NCBI GenBank assembly: GCA_008360955.1
Contig: LUCM01005553.1
Span: 165,445 to 229,444 of the forward strand
Source of the DNA: Fasciolopsis buskii
Lineage: Eukaryota > Platyhelminthes > Trematoda > Plagiorchiida > Fasciolidae
Direction of reading: 5' to 3'
DNA: 64,000 nucleotides
Position 1 is the stretch's first letter. Each line of letters begins with the position of its first letter. The notes below the pieces were generated by a model, which was given only the letters and a program-made list of their open reading frames with translations, did not search any database and was not told where the DNA came from. Of the stretch, positions 28,930 through 40,937 are shown piece after piece. Made by a program: the position numbers and the translations under genes.

Positions 28930-31900
28930 ATGAGCTGCAATGGGGAGAAAATTTACAAAATTTGATGTCATATTCATCCCTATGGAAAGCAAACGGCGCG
29001 GACATCTCAGAAGACTCAGGACGATTTTATTGATCCCTCAAAGGGAACGTCTTTCGGACTGGTCAGTCTGCTGAACGACCATGCTCCGGAACGATTGGAG
29101 TGCATGTTGATTGCAAGTTAAGTCCCAGGCTTGCAAAACTAAGTTTAGGTTGAAAATCAAAAGAATTTCAAGGCGCCGTTTCTGATAGCGCAACGGGAAA
29201 TTGTTTGCCATTTCATTAATTTGAAACCTTTCTAGATGTTAATGTACTCCAGCTTTTCGAAGCAATCGAGTGAGATTGCCAGATCTCGTCCGCTTATCGA
29301 GACAACCTCGGTTTCATAATGGCTTGATCAGTGCAGTAAGCTGTTCGGTTTACGGTATTTTCTTGCCCGATGGCTTGGATGTGGCCATGGAGAATCAGGT
29401 AGACTTTATAATCCAAAACAACCGCATTGGTTAAACAATTATTCATTTTGTTTACCCTAATTTAAGAACGAGGACCTTATTGGAGATGGGTGAATTAGTT
29501 AGTTAGTTGGGATCGCGTTTAAATGAACGATTGTCGATTATTACATGTCTGTCTAGAATGATTCTGTACAAAATGTGATGTTCGTGGTTTCACTACGTGT
29601 ACTTTTTTGAAGTAACTGGATATGCTTTCATCTTATTGTTTAATTACCTAATTTAACGACAAATCTGGTCCGTGATCGAGGAAGCACATGCTTGCAAAAG
29701 CGGTGCTTCAAATTGTAGGGCAATCATGGGTAGTTCACTAGAGTAAACAAACATTTCATGGTCTATAAAGTGGTTGTGGATTTTCCCATAAACAAATTTT
29801 TAATAAGCTTATATTGATAGGACTGGAAGAATTGGAGCTTTTTGCTCTCTTTGACGCTTCATTATGATCTCTATAGTGAACCATCTTTAACAATCGCCTA
29901 AATGTCCTCGTTATTTCGGTTAGGTTTTGGGCCCCGTGTGTGATTTCTTTAACCATGGGTCAATTTATCATCTATAAATTGCCGCTTATTTACGACTTTC
30001 CTCCGTAGTTACTAACTGTTGGCAGATTTTAAATACAAACCCTATAACCTGCACTTCCTTCGGTGTATCCTATACCGGTTCGAAATTGATTTAAGGAAAC
30101 TGTAGCAATACATCTAGTCTGAGTCACACTCAGTACATCCCAACCCACAATTAGTTACCAGTCCTAATACCACTCGTGTTACTGACCCAGGGGTGGAGGG
30201 GAAAATAGGAACAGGTTTATCCCAACTTTAAGCAATCTGAAGTTACGATTATTCATATTATTATTCTGGAAATGTTTCCGGGAAATCTGTTCATACTGGT
30301 ATATTCTCTTTATGCTCAGTGTGCATCATGGCTCAAAAACCAGTGAAGAAAATCGAAACGAAAAAGGCTACCCGAAGTGGAAATCAAAAGGTCGCTGTCA
30401 GTTAGCCCTATTTCTCATCATGTTGTTAAGATATTGCTGGTACTGGAGACAATCTTCTTGGTTTCTTGAAGTTGGTCAAAATCAGGCCGCCGTAACTGAA
30501 TGCCTTTTAGACAACCTGGATGAAAAGGCTTGTTTTTCGTCGCTTTAGACGACTAATGTCTGAATTACTGAGCTCTTCTTTATGGGATTTTTTTCAGCAT
30601 AGTCATCAGCAAGTGCCATTAGCCGCATCCACACCTTACCGACAACCTTGTGCATAACTTTCGAACAACATATGAAACAACCATAAGGTGTACCGATTTT
30701 CGGTGCACTCCGAATCTCATTCGGTCGAGACCCTTTAAAAATGCGAGCTTGATTGAAATGTAGAAGGGATCATTGAAGGCAAGTAGCGAAATCCGTTTTG
30801 CCCACTTTGCTCAGGGGTTAGGAATCTACACAGTGTGGTTGAACAAAGACCGACTGAACACTCACAGCAAATAACTGACCTCACAAATCCAAAACAAATC
30901 TTTCCTAAGATACCCAAGCAGAAGAGCAAAATGCCTCTCCATTGAATAATCATAAGGGGATTTCAAGTACCCATTTCCGAAATCGTCACAAAAAGAGTGA
31001 AACTTTGAGCACTTCCCAAATCGATTTGATTCTGTCTTCGAGTACATAGTATTTTCAAAAAGAAGTGAATGTACTCGATATGACTTATACGCATTTTCTG
31101 TTATTTTTGGGTCATATTCTGGTGCTTCTAACGACTAGCCGAAAATAATGGGAGAAAAAATGGTTGCAATGCTGCCAACATATAATGGGATTGCACGAAG
31201 ATAACTGTGCTCTACTCGCATTTCTTTACTTGTCGAGTCCTTATACAACTATTTAGTGAATGGTTTGGCCAAACAAATCAGACAAAAAGATGAAAAAGCT
31301 GGTGTGGATGCTTTTCAGCTGTGGAAAGCCTGAATACAGGCGACCAGCGGGGGTATACATCCTTCCTAAATGTGCAAGTGAACTGCACTAATCAAGTACG
31401 AAAACCCATTTCTGGATTTTGATTAGTATAAAAATGGAGGGGATAAAATGTTAATGCTAATTTCTCAGTTATTTTTGTCCGTGTGGAATGAATAGAATGT
31501 CTTTAGTTTATCGTTTTGATACATAAAGGTAAATACACAATTAACGACATCACTAGTTTATTTCTCATATGCATCTGATTCGTCTTTCGACAGACCAGTG
31601 AGCGAGCTCAGATTCCATCCCTCGATAACAAAAAGGAGAGCAATCAGCCAGGTTAGTCGGAATGTGCACAACTAATCCGGAGTCAAAAATTAGCGGGTGT
31701 TTGATTTAACCCAGGACCGGACAAATTTCTTTTCCAGTGATTTGGTTAGAAAAAGGTCACCGTGATCAGCGATAGTGTTGATCATCAGTCATGGCTCAAC
31801 AAAGCTAGCACAGTATTAGACGAAAATGTCGAAAATAGAAGAGTCGCATCAAAACTTGTAAGCAAGTTTGCGCAAAGTAATCTTGATTGAGTTCGACACC

Positions 31901-32065
31901 GATAGTTATTTTCTTGAAATATAAAAGACCTAGCTGCTGAAGAGAGAGAAAGCAGGCACCAGACGAGAGCAGGTACGTTACCGGTTGCTTGAAGAAGGGA
32001 CTTAAGTTTGCGGGTGGGCATTGCTTACATAAATCAAGCCAGTTTTGGATTCTTGTGACCGAAGT
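28930..32065. other. Stretch with no supported gene
   Basis: Chance-length ORFs on both strands (for example 30312-30548 + and 30735-31047 -). I saw no splice-bounded exon and no transposon motif. TTAGTTAGTTAGTTGGG near 29496-29512 is a minor simple repeat. Confidence 0.55.
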
Positions 32066-32077
32066 AAATCCATCTGT
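32066..32077. repeat. Target-site duplication, left, of copy A
   Basis: AAATCCATCTGT is repeated exactly at 32281-32292, immediately after the right arm. A 12-bp duplication fits target-primed reverse transcription by a LINE-type enzyme. Confidence 0.8.
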
Positions 32078-32110
32078 TAAATTTTAGTAGTAGGAGATTG
32101 AATACTGTTC

Positions 32111-32170
32111 ATGAAATAATTCACCATGTGATATGATGGCTCAAATGAGCATAGAGAAACCATGGAAGCA
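32111..32170. repeat. Left inverted arm of copy A
   Basis: Pairs with 32221-32280 (58/60). It runs from ATGAAATAATTCACC to CCATGGAAGCA. A diverged relative of the same arm is seen at 53837-53893. Confidence 0.9.
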
Positions 32171-32222
32171 GTGCATATCCACTGATGATGATTCCTAACA
32201 GGGATGAAACAGCTGTACAGTG
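32171..32222 (+). ncRNA. Hammerhead ribozyme core, type I, likely impaired
   Basis: Seen: CTGATGA (32182-32188), a helix II block TTCC-TAACAG-GGAT (32192-32205), GAAA (32206-32209), then ACAGCTGT with GTA at 32215-32217. This is the minimal short helix III and NUH cleavage site of type I hammerheads, with cutting expected after 32217. Helix I is made by the flanking 60-bp arms plus possible CACTG/CAGTG pairing (32180-32184 with 32218-32222). Oddity: a TGA triplet (32189-32191) is inserted between CTGATGA and helix II, compared with the two other cores here. Read in the alternative register, C3 becomes A. Either way self-cleavage is probably weak or lost in this copy. Known: the schistosome hammerhead also has 14 nt between CTGATGA and GAAA. 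Confidence 0.7.
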
Positions 32223-32280
32223 CTTCCATGGTTTCTCTATGCTCAGTTGAGCGATCATATCACATGGTGAATTATTTCAT
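32221..32280. repeat. Right inverted arm of copy A
   Basis: Pairs with 32111-32170. It begins TGCTTCCATGG directly after the ribozyme and ends GGTGAATTATTTCAT, the same end as in the 54-kb copy. Confidence 0.9.
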
Positions 32281-32292
32281 AAATCCATCTGT
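32281..32292. repeat. Target-site duplication, right, of copy A
   Basis: Partner of 32066-32077, starting directly after the element's terminal TTATTTCAT. Confidence 0.8.
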
Positions 32293-33682
32293 GTTTGGCG
32301 CTGTTAGTGGTATCAGTATGACAAATGCTTTCTCACGGAAGACGGTGATTGCTTTTTATGAATATGCTCCACGTTTTTCGTAATTAGCTGACGTTTTCAG
32401 TTAGGAAGGTGATATTCCGAATTCCAGTATGCATCTGAAAACCCATGTAAAACCGGAATTGCTGAGTGGAATCAAATGTCATTTGGCTATTTCGTCCCCT
32501 TAAATTAGTGTTGTTGAGAAGTCAAAGGGAAAGTTGCAATGAAATGTTTTGACGGACTCATCCTAAGATCCAAATAACTTCTTCAGAAAGGTTTTGTTCA
32601 GTGGTTGGCAGAAGTAGATATGGGTAACATCTGGTAGACCAAAACGTTGTAAAAAGGACAAAGACCGCCAAATGCAAGGGTCACGATAGATAATTTGGGT
32701 CCCGACAAACCGAATAAACAGTCTGACCGAACGGCAAAGAGTCACATTTATGTCTGGAATTCGTTATCGTTTATCTACTACACAGCAATCTGATAACGGT
32801 TCTGTTAGATAACTTGCAAGGCGCACCTGCTGTGCACTTGAGAGCTGAAGGACGACAACCCCTATCGTCAAATCTATTGGAAGCCCTGGATGTCTGGGAC
32901 TCTATGTTTTATTGATCAAAGTGCCAAGGCATTATATTCAAAGCCACTAGGTACCAAGTGGCCAGAAACGTCCTGTCTTGTTGTTGTATGTGGCTTAATC
33001 GTCCCTCTGATGACTCCAAAAACCTCTTAATTCCTTATCATATTAGTGGTTCACTCATAAAATGCCCCGCCCTGGATAGACACTGGATAACCTCGGTGTG
33101 CATGCGTAGTGTTTGATGAGGTCTGTGAAAAAAGTTTCTTGAGTTGCTTGCATATTTTTTCACGTTTCTGATGCCGTTTCCTGCACATTGCATTAATTCC
33201 TATTTGAGAGAGATTTTGAGGGCGATTGCTGACCTATTGCACATTTGCATATTGTCCCATGTGCTATATTTTGTAGGATAATTAACATGTGGAGGTTAGA
33301 AAGCTCGCATTTCAAATGCGCAGCAAAATGATCACACTATGTTTTCAATGGATGCAGCCATGCTGTAACCCCGAATTGTTTGCGAACAATTGTCGTTCAT
33401 CATGTTCAGAATTTATACTCAAGTAAGGTAGGAAGTAATTCTTTTACTTGCAGTAGCAGTCAGGAAACATTCGCAGTTGGAGACTTGGATAAAACGTTTG
33501 CAAACGAAAGACGAAATCCGGAAACGACTTGTCACTCATTAGCTTTACTCAACATGAAGGAAAAACAGAATTAACTAGGCTAACATGTACAGCAAGTCTG
33601 CAGCACACCAAAAACAAATCAGACTCAAGGAAAAAATAAGTTCCTCGGTCAAGACAGAACAGAAATTATCCTTCATTCAGTG
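32293..33682. other. Stretch with no supported gene
   Basis: Lies between the hammerhead retroposon and the gypsy fossil. If the fossil was once complete, its gag would fall here, but I cannot read a gag or zinc knuckle in any frame. ORFs 32563-32745 (-) and 33380-33574 (+) are of chance length. Confidence 0.5.
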
Positions 33683-33990
33683 AACCTTGGGTGGCTGTGT
33701 GACAGCTGGATTGATACTGGTTCACTGACCAATGTCAAATACAGCGCCATTATCTGAAGAATAACAAGCTGTTTAAGCACATACTCTTTCGGCTGAAGCT
33801 GAAAGTGATGAGTATAGTTCATCTAAACACTTTAGGTGGAGCCATCCAGATTGGTTCTCAGCTGTGGTTTGACACGTGTACCTCATGTGATTTCTTCCGC
33901 GAATTCATCTGTAACTTTCACCGATGCAACCAGCGGTAGGAAGAAAGGCTGCTCTATATAAAACTTAATTTAATCTGTGGCTTGTTCATG
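33683..33990 (+). pseudogene. Gypsy aspartic protease fragment
   Basis: Retropepsin-like: the catalytic D-T-G-S motif at 33713-33724, preceded by a hydrophobic strand (SWI). A flap-like region from about 33835 (G-x-I-x-x-GS-x-L...FREFI) is followed by an N-L-I-x-G-L segment that corresponds to the second hydrophobic-hydrophobic-D-G-like strand. A frameshift separates the DTG frame from the rest, and stops follow, so it is dead. Weakest part of the fossil; taken alone I would not call it, but order, strand and the shared frame with the RNase H and integrase parts support it. Confidence 0.45.
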
Positions 33991-34389
33991 TAATATGAAA
34001 AACCGTAAATTTTCCCAAATTATCTAGTGGGTAAGACGACTAATTCAAGTGTGATTAAATTGCACAGTGCTTATTTATCAGCCTACAAACACAATTTTCA
34101 ACTCGCTTTAGTTCGAAAAGACGACTGCTCCAGAACCTTGACATCTCATGTTGCTGGAAGGGATAATGATAAACAGTAACTACAGGAGTACTTCATGATG
34201 ACCTTGAGGATTCAGATGTGCACACATTTTGAAAATAACTGCCTGTGGATTTAAACGCTTTTTTGCGGCATCAGTTAATAATACTTTAGGCTTCGATGAA
34301 TCCCCAACGCCACAGCCCTGACTTCAACTCCTTGATGTCCGAAAACATATAGACACAACTGCAGGCCTATTAGATGAATAACCGGGCTA

Positions 34390-34640
34390 ATGCTCAATGT
34401 ATTTCCAATACTGTTTATTTATCGTTCATGCAGGTATTTATCCTAGGTAGAGTTCAGAGCCATAAAATAGCACCTCTCTCCCATTTGCATCGCGTCTACT
34501 CTAAATTCTGTGATATGAGGCTGTATCGAATGTAGCTACTTTTTAATGGAATTTATCGATATCCGTGCCATCAGCCAGAACACATGTTGCGATTTTGCAC
34601 TTGTGAGATTATGTTTACCAAGGACTCGAAATAGACCCTG
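34390..34640 (+). pseudogene. Gypsy RNase H C-terminal fragment
   Basis: The frame reads RYLS-x-VEFRAIK-x-HLSP, matching the FRHFLEGR-x-F...TDHKPL block of gypsy RNase H, followed by LMEFIDIRAI and NTCCDFALVRL, matching the FI-x-DIRH...N-x-VADALSR end. In-frame stops at 34453-34455 and 34468-34470 (the latter where the catalytic Asp of TDHKP would be) and in the following loop show it is inactive. It runs on into the linker and integrase without a frame change. Confidence 0.6.
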
Positions 34641-34743
34641 GCCAGTTCATGCACAATCATGTTTTGTTCCAGAGGCACAGAGCTCGCTCACACTTACGTG
34701 TAAACAACTATTAATTTACGAGAGCAATATCAAACGTAAATAA

Positions 34744-35067
34744 GTGTCGAAATCAAACCACGCTTTGGTATGTTATTGTTGCACCAGAGAGACCACTTGC
34801 GTTACACCCAACATTGCACTCTGGGCACATGATGAATCTCAACTGAAAAGTGTGCTAGCGATGGAGAAAAGCACTGGTTACAACACCCTGGCCCAAACCG
34901 GCGTAAAGTATTGCGTCCATTGTGCCCGATGCTTGAATTTCCCTGCAAAAATCAAGCATTACCGTCCACACACGATGAATCAAAGACAGTCGACCAGCCA
35001 AAGGTTTGAGACAGTCCACGAAAACACAGTAAGTCTCTGTGCTCGCAGACTACCACTGATTGTCTAG
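34744..35067 (+). pseudogene. Gypsy integrase fragment, zinc finger and start of core
   Basis: 108 codons open after a TAA at 34741-34743. Order: linker LVCYCCT...TP (compare LLCD-x-STG...VP), zinc-binding His in LWAH (34828), the Cys pair CARC (34921-34932) 31 and 34 residues later (usual about 30 and 33), KIKH, then RFETVHENTVSL, aligning with RF-x-x-VH-x-D-x-VG-x-L at the start of the catalytic core. The position of the first catalytic Asp is Asn (35023-35025), so the enzyme would be dead. The frame continues after a stop to PKAN at 35236 (compare HP-x-ANG). The first His of the HHCC finger is not visible. Confidence 0.6.
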
Positions 35068-35250
35068 AGAGTGGCATTTCCGTTGCGGATAATACATGCA
35101 AAATGTTGTCAGAAATTATGGTTAGGCAGAAGCTTTGAAAAGACATTACTTACAAAGTGTCAGTCAAATGAGCTACAGTTAATCAGAAAATAAACAGATG
35201 CAATTACCAGCACTTATGGATAATCATTTTTGCCCAAAGCAAACAGATGT

Positions 35251-38200
35251 GCAAGTTTAAACATGAAATGTTTGTAAACAACCATAATCAGAGGATTACA
35301 AAACCACAGGAGCAAGAAGTAGGTGAAACTTTACACCGAACAGCTTAAATTCCTTTACAGTTAGAAAACTTCACGTTTATTCTGTGGCTTCGAAACCTGC
35401 CACTGTTGACTAGATATTACTAAGATTGGATGCAGATTCAATTTCAAGAGGCTCCAAGCGAGGAATGTAAATCTCCTAGGGCAAATAGATCGCTACTGCT
35501 TAAAATCTCCGACCTTAGTAGCTGAAGTGATTCTATGAAAATGAATGTACAGAATATGAGTATAACGAAAGCGGATTAAACGTTCCACCATTTAGAATCA
35601 AGTGCGATACCGTGCACAGTGACGAGAATCTTTAAAAACCCGGGGTGGACACTAAAGGGGAAAATTAGTCAAGGTTTCAATCACCATGAATAGCCTTTCT
35701 CAAGACAAGGCCGTCAATCTAGTGACCCTGAACGATAGTTATACAGCAGTCGTTTTCGCAGGGTATTGTTCATATGTGTAAACTTCTTGATCTCAGTAGG
35801 CTGGATGATTGGGCTCACCTGTGTGGTTGGATGAGTGGTTTGCTTTGATAATCTAAGACCTGGAGGAAATGGTGGCTGGATGGGAATTTCATTGCCCTTA
35901 TCAAGTACGATAAAGTATTTTGTGGGCGTGGATGAACTTACCATCATAGCCAGTCTTATTCAAATGGGTGAGACTATTACCGGTGCTTTTGGTTGATGGA
36001 ACTAAGATGAGCTTCGGTTTACAGAGCTGCCTAATACGGCCACAGTGCAAATTTTGTATCTACGGTGAACGGTTTAACGTCAGCATGGTCCGTTGTATAG
36101 CTTCTAAGTATGCGGTCAAATACGACTGACAAGTCATATTCATAAGGGCTTTCCACCTTTCATTTACTTGTACTGCGCTGTCTTGAAAGTTAGATGCATG
36201 TAATCATGTCTTGGATACTCATCATAGGTCCAGGGAAAAATGTAGTACAGCAGAATGCGGTGGGATAAAAAAATATTGTCCGACCAAACTTAATGACTTG
36301 TAATCCCTTGTTGGTTCGCATAATTGCACCTTTTATTTTATTGTTTCTCACACACAATAAGTCACGTCAGTTACTAAACACTATCATGGTAAAACTGTAT
36401 CCTGTTAGTCAAATGGGATCAGCTACCAGATATATGGTCCCGATAGCATCCGAGTGAAGTGCTGTCAACGGCGTCGCATTTTAATTTTGTATGGTCACTT
36501 GCTATTGTTTAACGTTGGAAAAAATTTCACCAAATGACGCGGCCTTTTAATTTCAAAGATTCAGTTTCATGGGTCGGAATGTAGTGGAAGTAAGATCAAG
36601 CTGCCTTTTGAACCGACTGGATGGTCAGATACCCTGCATCCACTATTGAATGAACCGCTCAAAATGCGGAAATAGCTAAGTGTAACGTATTTTTTAGTTT
36701 CGTCAGTAGAATAAACTGTGGTTCTATTTCATTGCGCGAGGTACCTCTTTTGAGTGGTATGTTTGCAAACCGGAAGAAATTTCAGTTACTTAAATGGACG
36801 GAAACAAACCGTCATAAAGTCACTGGCTGCATGAAGGAAATGAAGTAGCAGTCACAAAAGAATAGTGATACTAAGCCAATTTAAACTGTACCAATGGGCA
36901 GTCTGCAATTTTTGTATGAAAAATGTAATCAGGGATGGTTATCGAAATTTCCTAGGGAACAAAATACCGACTGATATTTATTGGTTGATAAATATTACCA
37001 AATTTTTCCTCGAATTTAACAACAACCATAGGGATGGTAGCGGATATAGAGCTCGTAGATGGGGTTGGTGCAAACGATCACAAATCGATGGGCAATTAAG
37101 GTAGACAAGAACTTCAGTTTACTATTCAGATCCTCATGACCCGGTAGTGCATGTTCATGCGTGATCATTCCAAGACGACCTCACGTATTTCAGCACTGAA
37201 CTGTAATGACGTGAGATGTGACCGTCGCGTCATTGGGCTAAGTTGCACATAAGTTGTTCTGTGTGGTGAAATAATCGGAACGTGAAAAGTTTCTGATTTC
37301 CTCTCAGTGATGAGGGTCTTTGACGCACTGATTCAAGCTCATTTTTATCACTCAACTGACAAGCTTGCCGCAGAATACCGCTTTAACCTATTTCTTATTT
37401 CTCTCTGTGATCCTGACCGGTAAGGACCAATCTTGCGGTGGTAAAATATATTTTTTCCATGTACGCATTTTGGTTCGGCCTGGACAGTTTTTACTTCTAG
37501 CCCTGAATTTTAGCATTGAATTACATTTTCGAAGAAATATTTGTGCTGCCATGGACCGTTTCACACTTCGGAAATTTTCCCTTAGTCTCACTTAAGGCAG
37601 TGAGGCCGTAGGACCAGGTCTCTTACAACGGGTGTTTGTATGCGTCCGGGTCTGGAGAGTAAAACTTTAACAATGTTTCTCATGGATCGAGGTGTAATAA
37701 TAGACATTTATGCGTAGGAAATCGGCATCAGGCACACAGTCTAGTCGATGCAGTTTGAAATTCTTACTGCGAAGCGATGGTTACATCTAGAAACATTTCA
37801 TTACAAGGGGTAACAACTGTAAGAAATAATACCCAATATGCTGTCATAGGCGAATTCAGCTACACACCGAATCCCCGATTATCTTCAAGATATACATAAA
37901 CACTCTCTGAACGTCCCACATAACTTTATAATGTAATTTTGCCAACTTTCACTGTAATTCATTTACTGGCAGCAAATCACCTCGTTATGTTTCGTGGGAA
38001 ACGTCTCATCGTGTTTCTTTCCTATAAATTTCCAGATGCTGAAATTTTCAGATTGTCTTGAGCGTAAGTCAACAATATTTGACAGAACATGAGAGGGATA
38101 AAGGAGACAAACTTCAAGAAAATGCCGCCTGTTTCCGTGTGAACGTGACAGTAACCCCGGAATGATTTCTTAGTGTACTTGTCATCTGATTAGGGAGGGT

Positions 38201-40937
38201 TCTTATTCAGTTTCACCGGTAGTTTAGGGAACTTCAATAGCAAGAATTTGCCCGTAAAATCGATTTCAATTTTAACCGTCTGTTGGTAACATGTTCTAAC
38301 TTACTGTGGGAAAACCGCGAATATCCAGGTTCCAGTACAGCCGAAATGGATCACACCGGTGTCGTAATCTCAGAAAATTGACCAAAATGGCTGTACACAG
38401 CCTACGCATAGAATGCTAGGAAAAACGTGCCACGTTGTGCTGGGTGGATTGTAAAAAATGAAGGCAATTATTTCAGTCCAATCCGGCCAGTCCCTTTGGT
38501 CAGATGGCAGCGAAACAGAGGCCAAATTTTCAGAATCTTCGTTCTCTGCACTAGTTGCCTGTACAAGTTTAATGGATCTTAAAGACAATATATGAGGAGT
38601 CTCAGTACCAAGTTACAAATTCGTGACTATAAGAACATCGGGCTTTGTGAACGAGAATAGCCCCATATTTGTGCTGAATTAGTTTGAATCCACAGTGTGT
38701 CAGTTGTTTGAAGCCTTCAAGTGCTTATTAGGTTCATCGAAACCCATTGTTTCTTAAACCAAATAAACTGAGAAGTGAGGTTTCGATTTACTGACCAGAT
38801 ACACAAGCAACATTTTCACGCTAGCTGGGTGAACCTACCGCCATCTCCTCAGGGAATGCCGGTGGTAATCCGCAAAATTTGGATAAGCTATTCCGAGCCA
38901 ACCTGGATCGCAGCGAAAGAGTTTCGAGTGTACAATCACAGAAAAAGTGGTATTCGACAACGCACATCTCGTGTTGGAAATAAATGAACAGTCGTCATTC
39001 GTAGCTACTGACGTATACCAGTTCCCAGTAGATATCGAGGGCAAACCTTAGTAAACTTTGCTTTCAATTTAATTTCAGATTAATATGCGGGGAATGAAAC
39101 TCGGAATGGTTGTTGAAAGTCATATTAGTCAAACGTGATACTTTTGTGATTTACATTAAAAATATATAGTCTTATTTCAGTTTCCATTCATTGGACAGAA
39201 ACTCGGTGGCTTTACCCTAGGTTTTATTTCAAGAAAAGTGGTTTTAGAAGACGAAGTCGCAATGTCCAAGTGTCTCACCCCAGGAAATACGGGACTACGG
39301 TGCCAAAAAATCTAGAATCAGTGTTACTTTAGTCTAAGTTGATAGCCGATCGAGCACCTTGCCAGTGGTGGAAACAAAAAAAATGTGCGAATTACTTCCC
39401 TCGAACCGCTACTTTGTCCATGAATTTAAGTAATGTGCAAGAATCGAAACACCATGTGCACGTATTGACTCTCGGGGTTTGAAGTTGCATGACGCTAAAA
39501 GAACACTTGCCCACATGCAGATTTTACCCATTTTCCTCTCCTAAATTTGTGTTATTCACGGCTGCTTCATTTTTATTGTCAGTAGGGAACTGTCAAATGT
39601 TTTCTAGCATCGATCGTCCTTGTTCCAACTGAACACCAAATAACCTGCGGGTTGCTAACATTAAGCGTTTAAAACCGACTCCGTAGAGTAATCTTAGAAC
39701 TGCGTAAAATTTATTTATCAACTGGAGTAAACGGGCATAGAAGTTATGTACTTTAAATTAAAAAAACGTGACGTCATCTACAGAACGAATCATTCTGTAT
39801 GGCTGTTGAGCGAAGGTTTTTAGAGTCAGGTGTGCAAATGCCTCCAGTGCGTTGAAAATCGGTCCTTACCCAGTCTGGTGTACATGGAATTTGCTTAACA
39901 CTGTCAAATACACATAGTAAATATTCGATGTAGATGGAGTGTTGCATGGATCAGTTCTGTCGCTTCTTGTGTTTGATGCGTAAACATTCTTCAGCTGTGC
40001 ATCTATTTCGATGAACTTTCGAATGCAACATACACAAGCACTTCGGTGTTGAGGGAAAGGGGGAGCCCATTAGATTCAATCCAGTTAACTGGAAGCCAAG
40101 GTTCATCATATTTTTAAGCATTTTTTGACGAACCCGACGAAGCATGGTCATACGACAAAGCATTCAGAGAAAAACCATATCAAGTGGTCGGTATTTGAGT
40201 TCTTTAATTTTTACGCCAGTTCCACACATGCGTGACCAAGTCGGGGCGATTTGTCACCGCTCCCGAGATTTCGGTCATTCAACGCTCTCCCAGAAGAAAC
40301 AGGCTCTCTTCGTGTAACATTCATGAGCAGCGATTACTCAGGATGTTTCAGCCATCTTTATAGTAGATCATGATCAACTGTATAAAGTGATGGGGAAGGA
40401 AGTTAACGTCACACCAACCTCTAAGGGAAAGCCCGTTGTCGATATGCGCCATATGCTCAGATCGGCAAATAACGGCGTATTCCTAACATATAGCTTCTTA
40501 CCTTGCCGGCTACCTACAGGATTATTTTGAGCCTGTGTGAGTCTAACTGGCCGTCCCGTTCTCCTTCACATATAGTGTATCATCTGGACTTGTCTTGACA
40601 CTCGAGTGGACAGAACAAACCGATGACTTTCAAAAGAGATGTCGGAACTTATTCTCAGGCACTTGAGTGAATCGATGCCACGAAACAAATGTGAATGGTT
40701 ACCCCGACGGTGCCCCTGGGTAATCAGCTGCGAAATATTTGTTACTAACTCAATATACACTTGACCCCACTTCACGTAGGCGACATCAATCTTTCCCTTC
40801 GCAAAATGTTACCTTTGTGCTTGTTCACCGTGGTTGATAGCTGCATGTTGTGCAATTCTCAGATTGTTTTAAGCAGTTTATTTTAAAGTATTTCAGTACT
40901 TTTCTTCTTTATCTGCCATTGATAATTTTCCCTTTCG
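35251..40937. other. Stretch with no supported gene
   Basis: The first 300 bases may hold the last, frameshifted piece of the gypsy integrase (EAPSEECKSP near 35448-35477, compare CSPAELVYG), but this is weak. The rest shows only chance ORFs (up to 79 codons, 36865-37104 +), with no splice-bounded exon or RNA gene that I could support. Confidence 0.5.

Larger units (their letters stand above)
32078..32280 (+). mobile_element. Inverted-repeat retroposon with hammerhead core (copy A)
   Basis: A 203-bp insertion flanked by an exact 12-bp direct repeat, AAATCCATCTGT (32066-32077 and 32281-32292), the mark of retroposition. Layout: a 33-nt leader; left arm 32111-32170; ribozyme core about 32171-32220; right arm 32221-32280. 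The arms are complementary at 58 of 60 positions, the two mismatches falling near 32138/32253 and 32145/32246. In RNA they would form a very long helix I closing on the hammerhead. The copy lacks the tRNA-like segment present in the related copy at 53809-54079. High arm identity together with intact flanking repeats suggests a fairly recent insertion or an RNA-level constraint. Related in concept to schistosome Sm-alpha SINEs, which also carry hammerheads. Confidence 0.8.
33683..35250 (+). mobile_element. Decayed Ty3/gypsy pol (CsRn1-like), RT deleted
   Basis: Blocks in canonical PR-RH-IN order on one strand. Protease: SWIDTGS at 33704-33724, then after a frameshift a flap-like GGAIQIGSQL and LNLICGL. 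RNase H C-terminus: an H-x-x-P motif at 34471, DIRAI at 34558, and NTCCDFALVRL (compare the conserved N-x-x-AD-x-LSR). Linker: LVCYCCT with V-x-P. Integrase: zinc-binding H at 34828 with C-x2-C at 34921-34932, KIKH, RFETVH at 35002, then PKAN at 35236. From 34390 to 35250 all matches lie in one frame with several stops. The spacing KI-to-VH is 24 residues, as in living elements. Only about 0.4 kb separates the protease and RNase H blocks, so the RT has been deleted. I see no LTRs. Confidence 0.65.

Noticed and set aside
33004..33030. CTGATGACTCC resembling a hammerhead core start
   Set aside because: No helix II partner, no GAAA at the right distance and no AGCTGT helix III follow.
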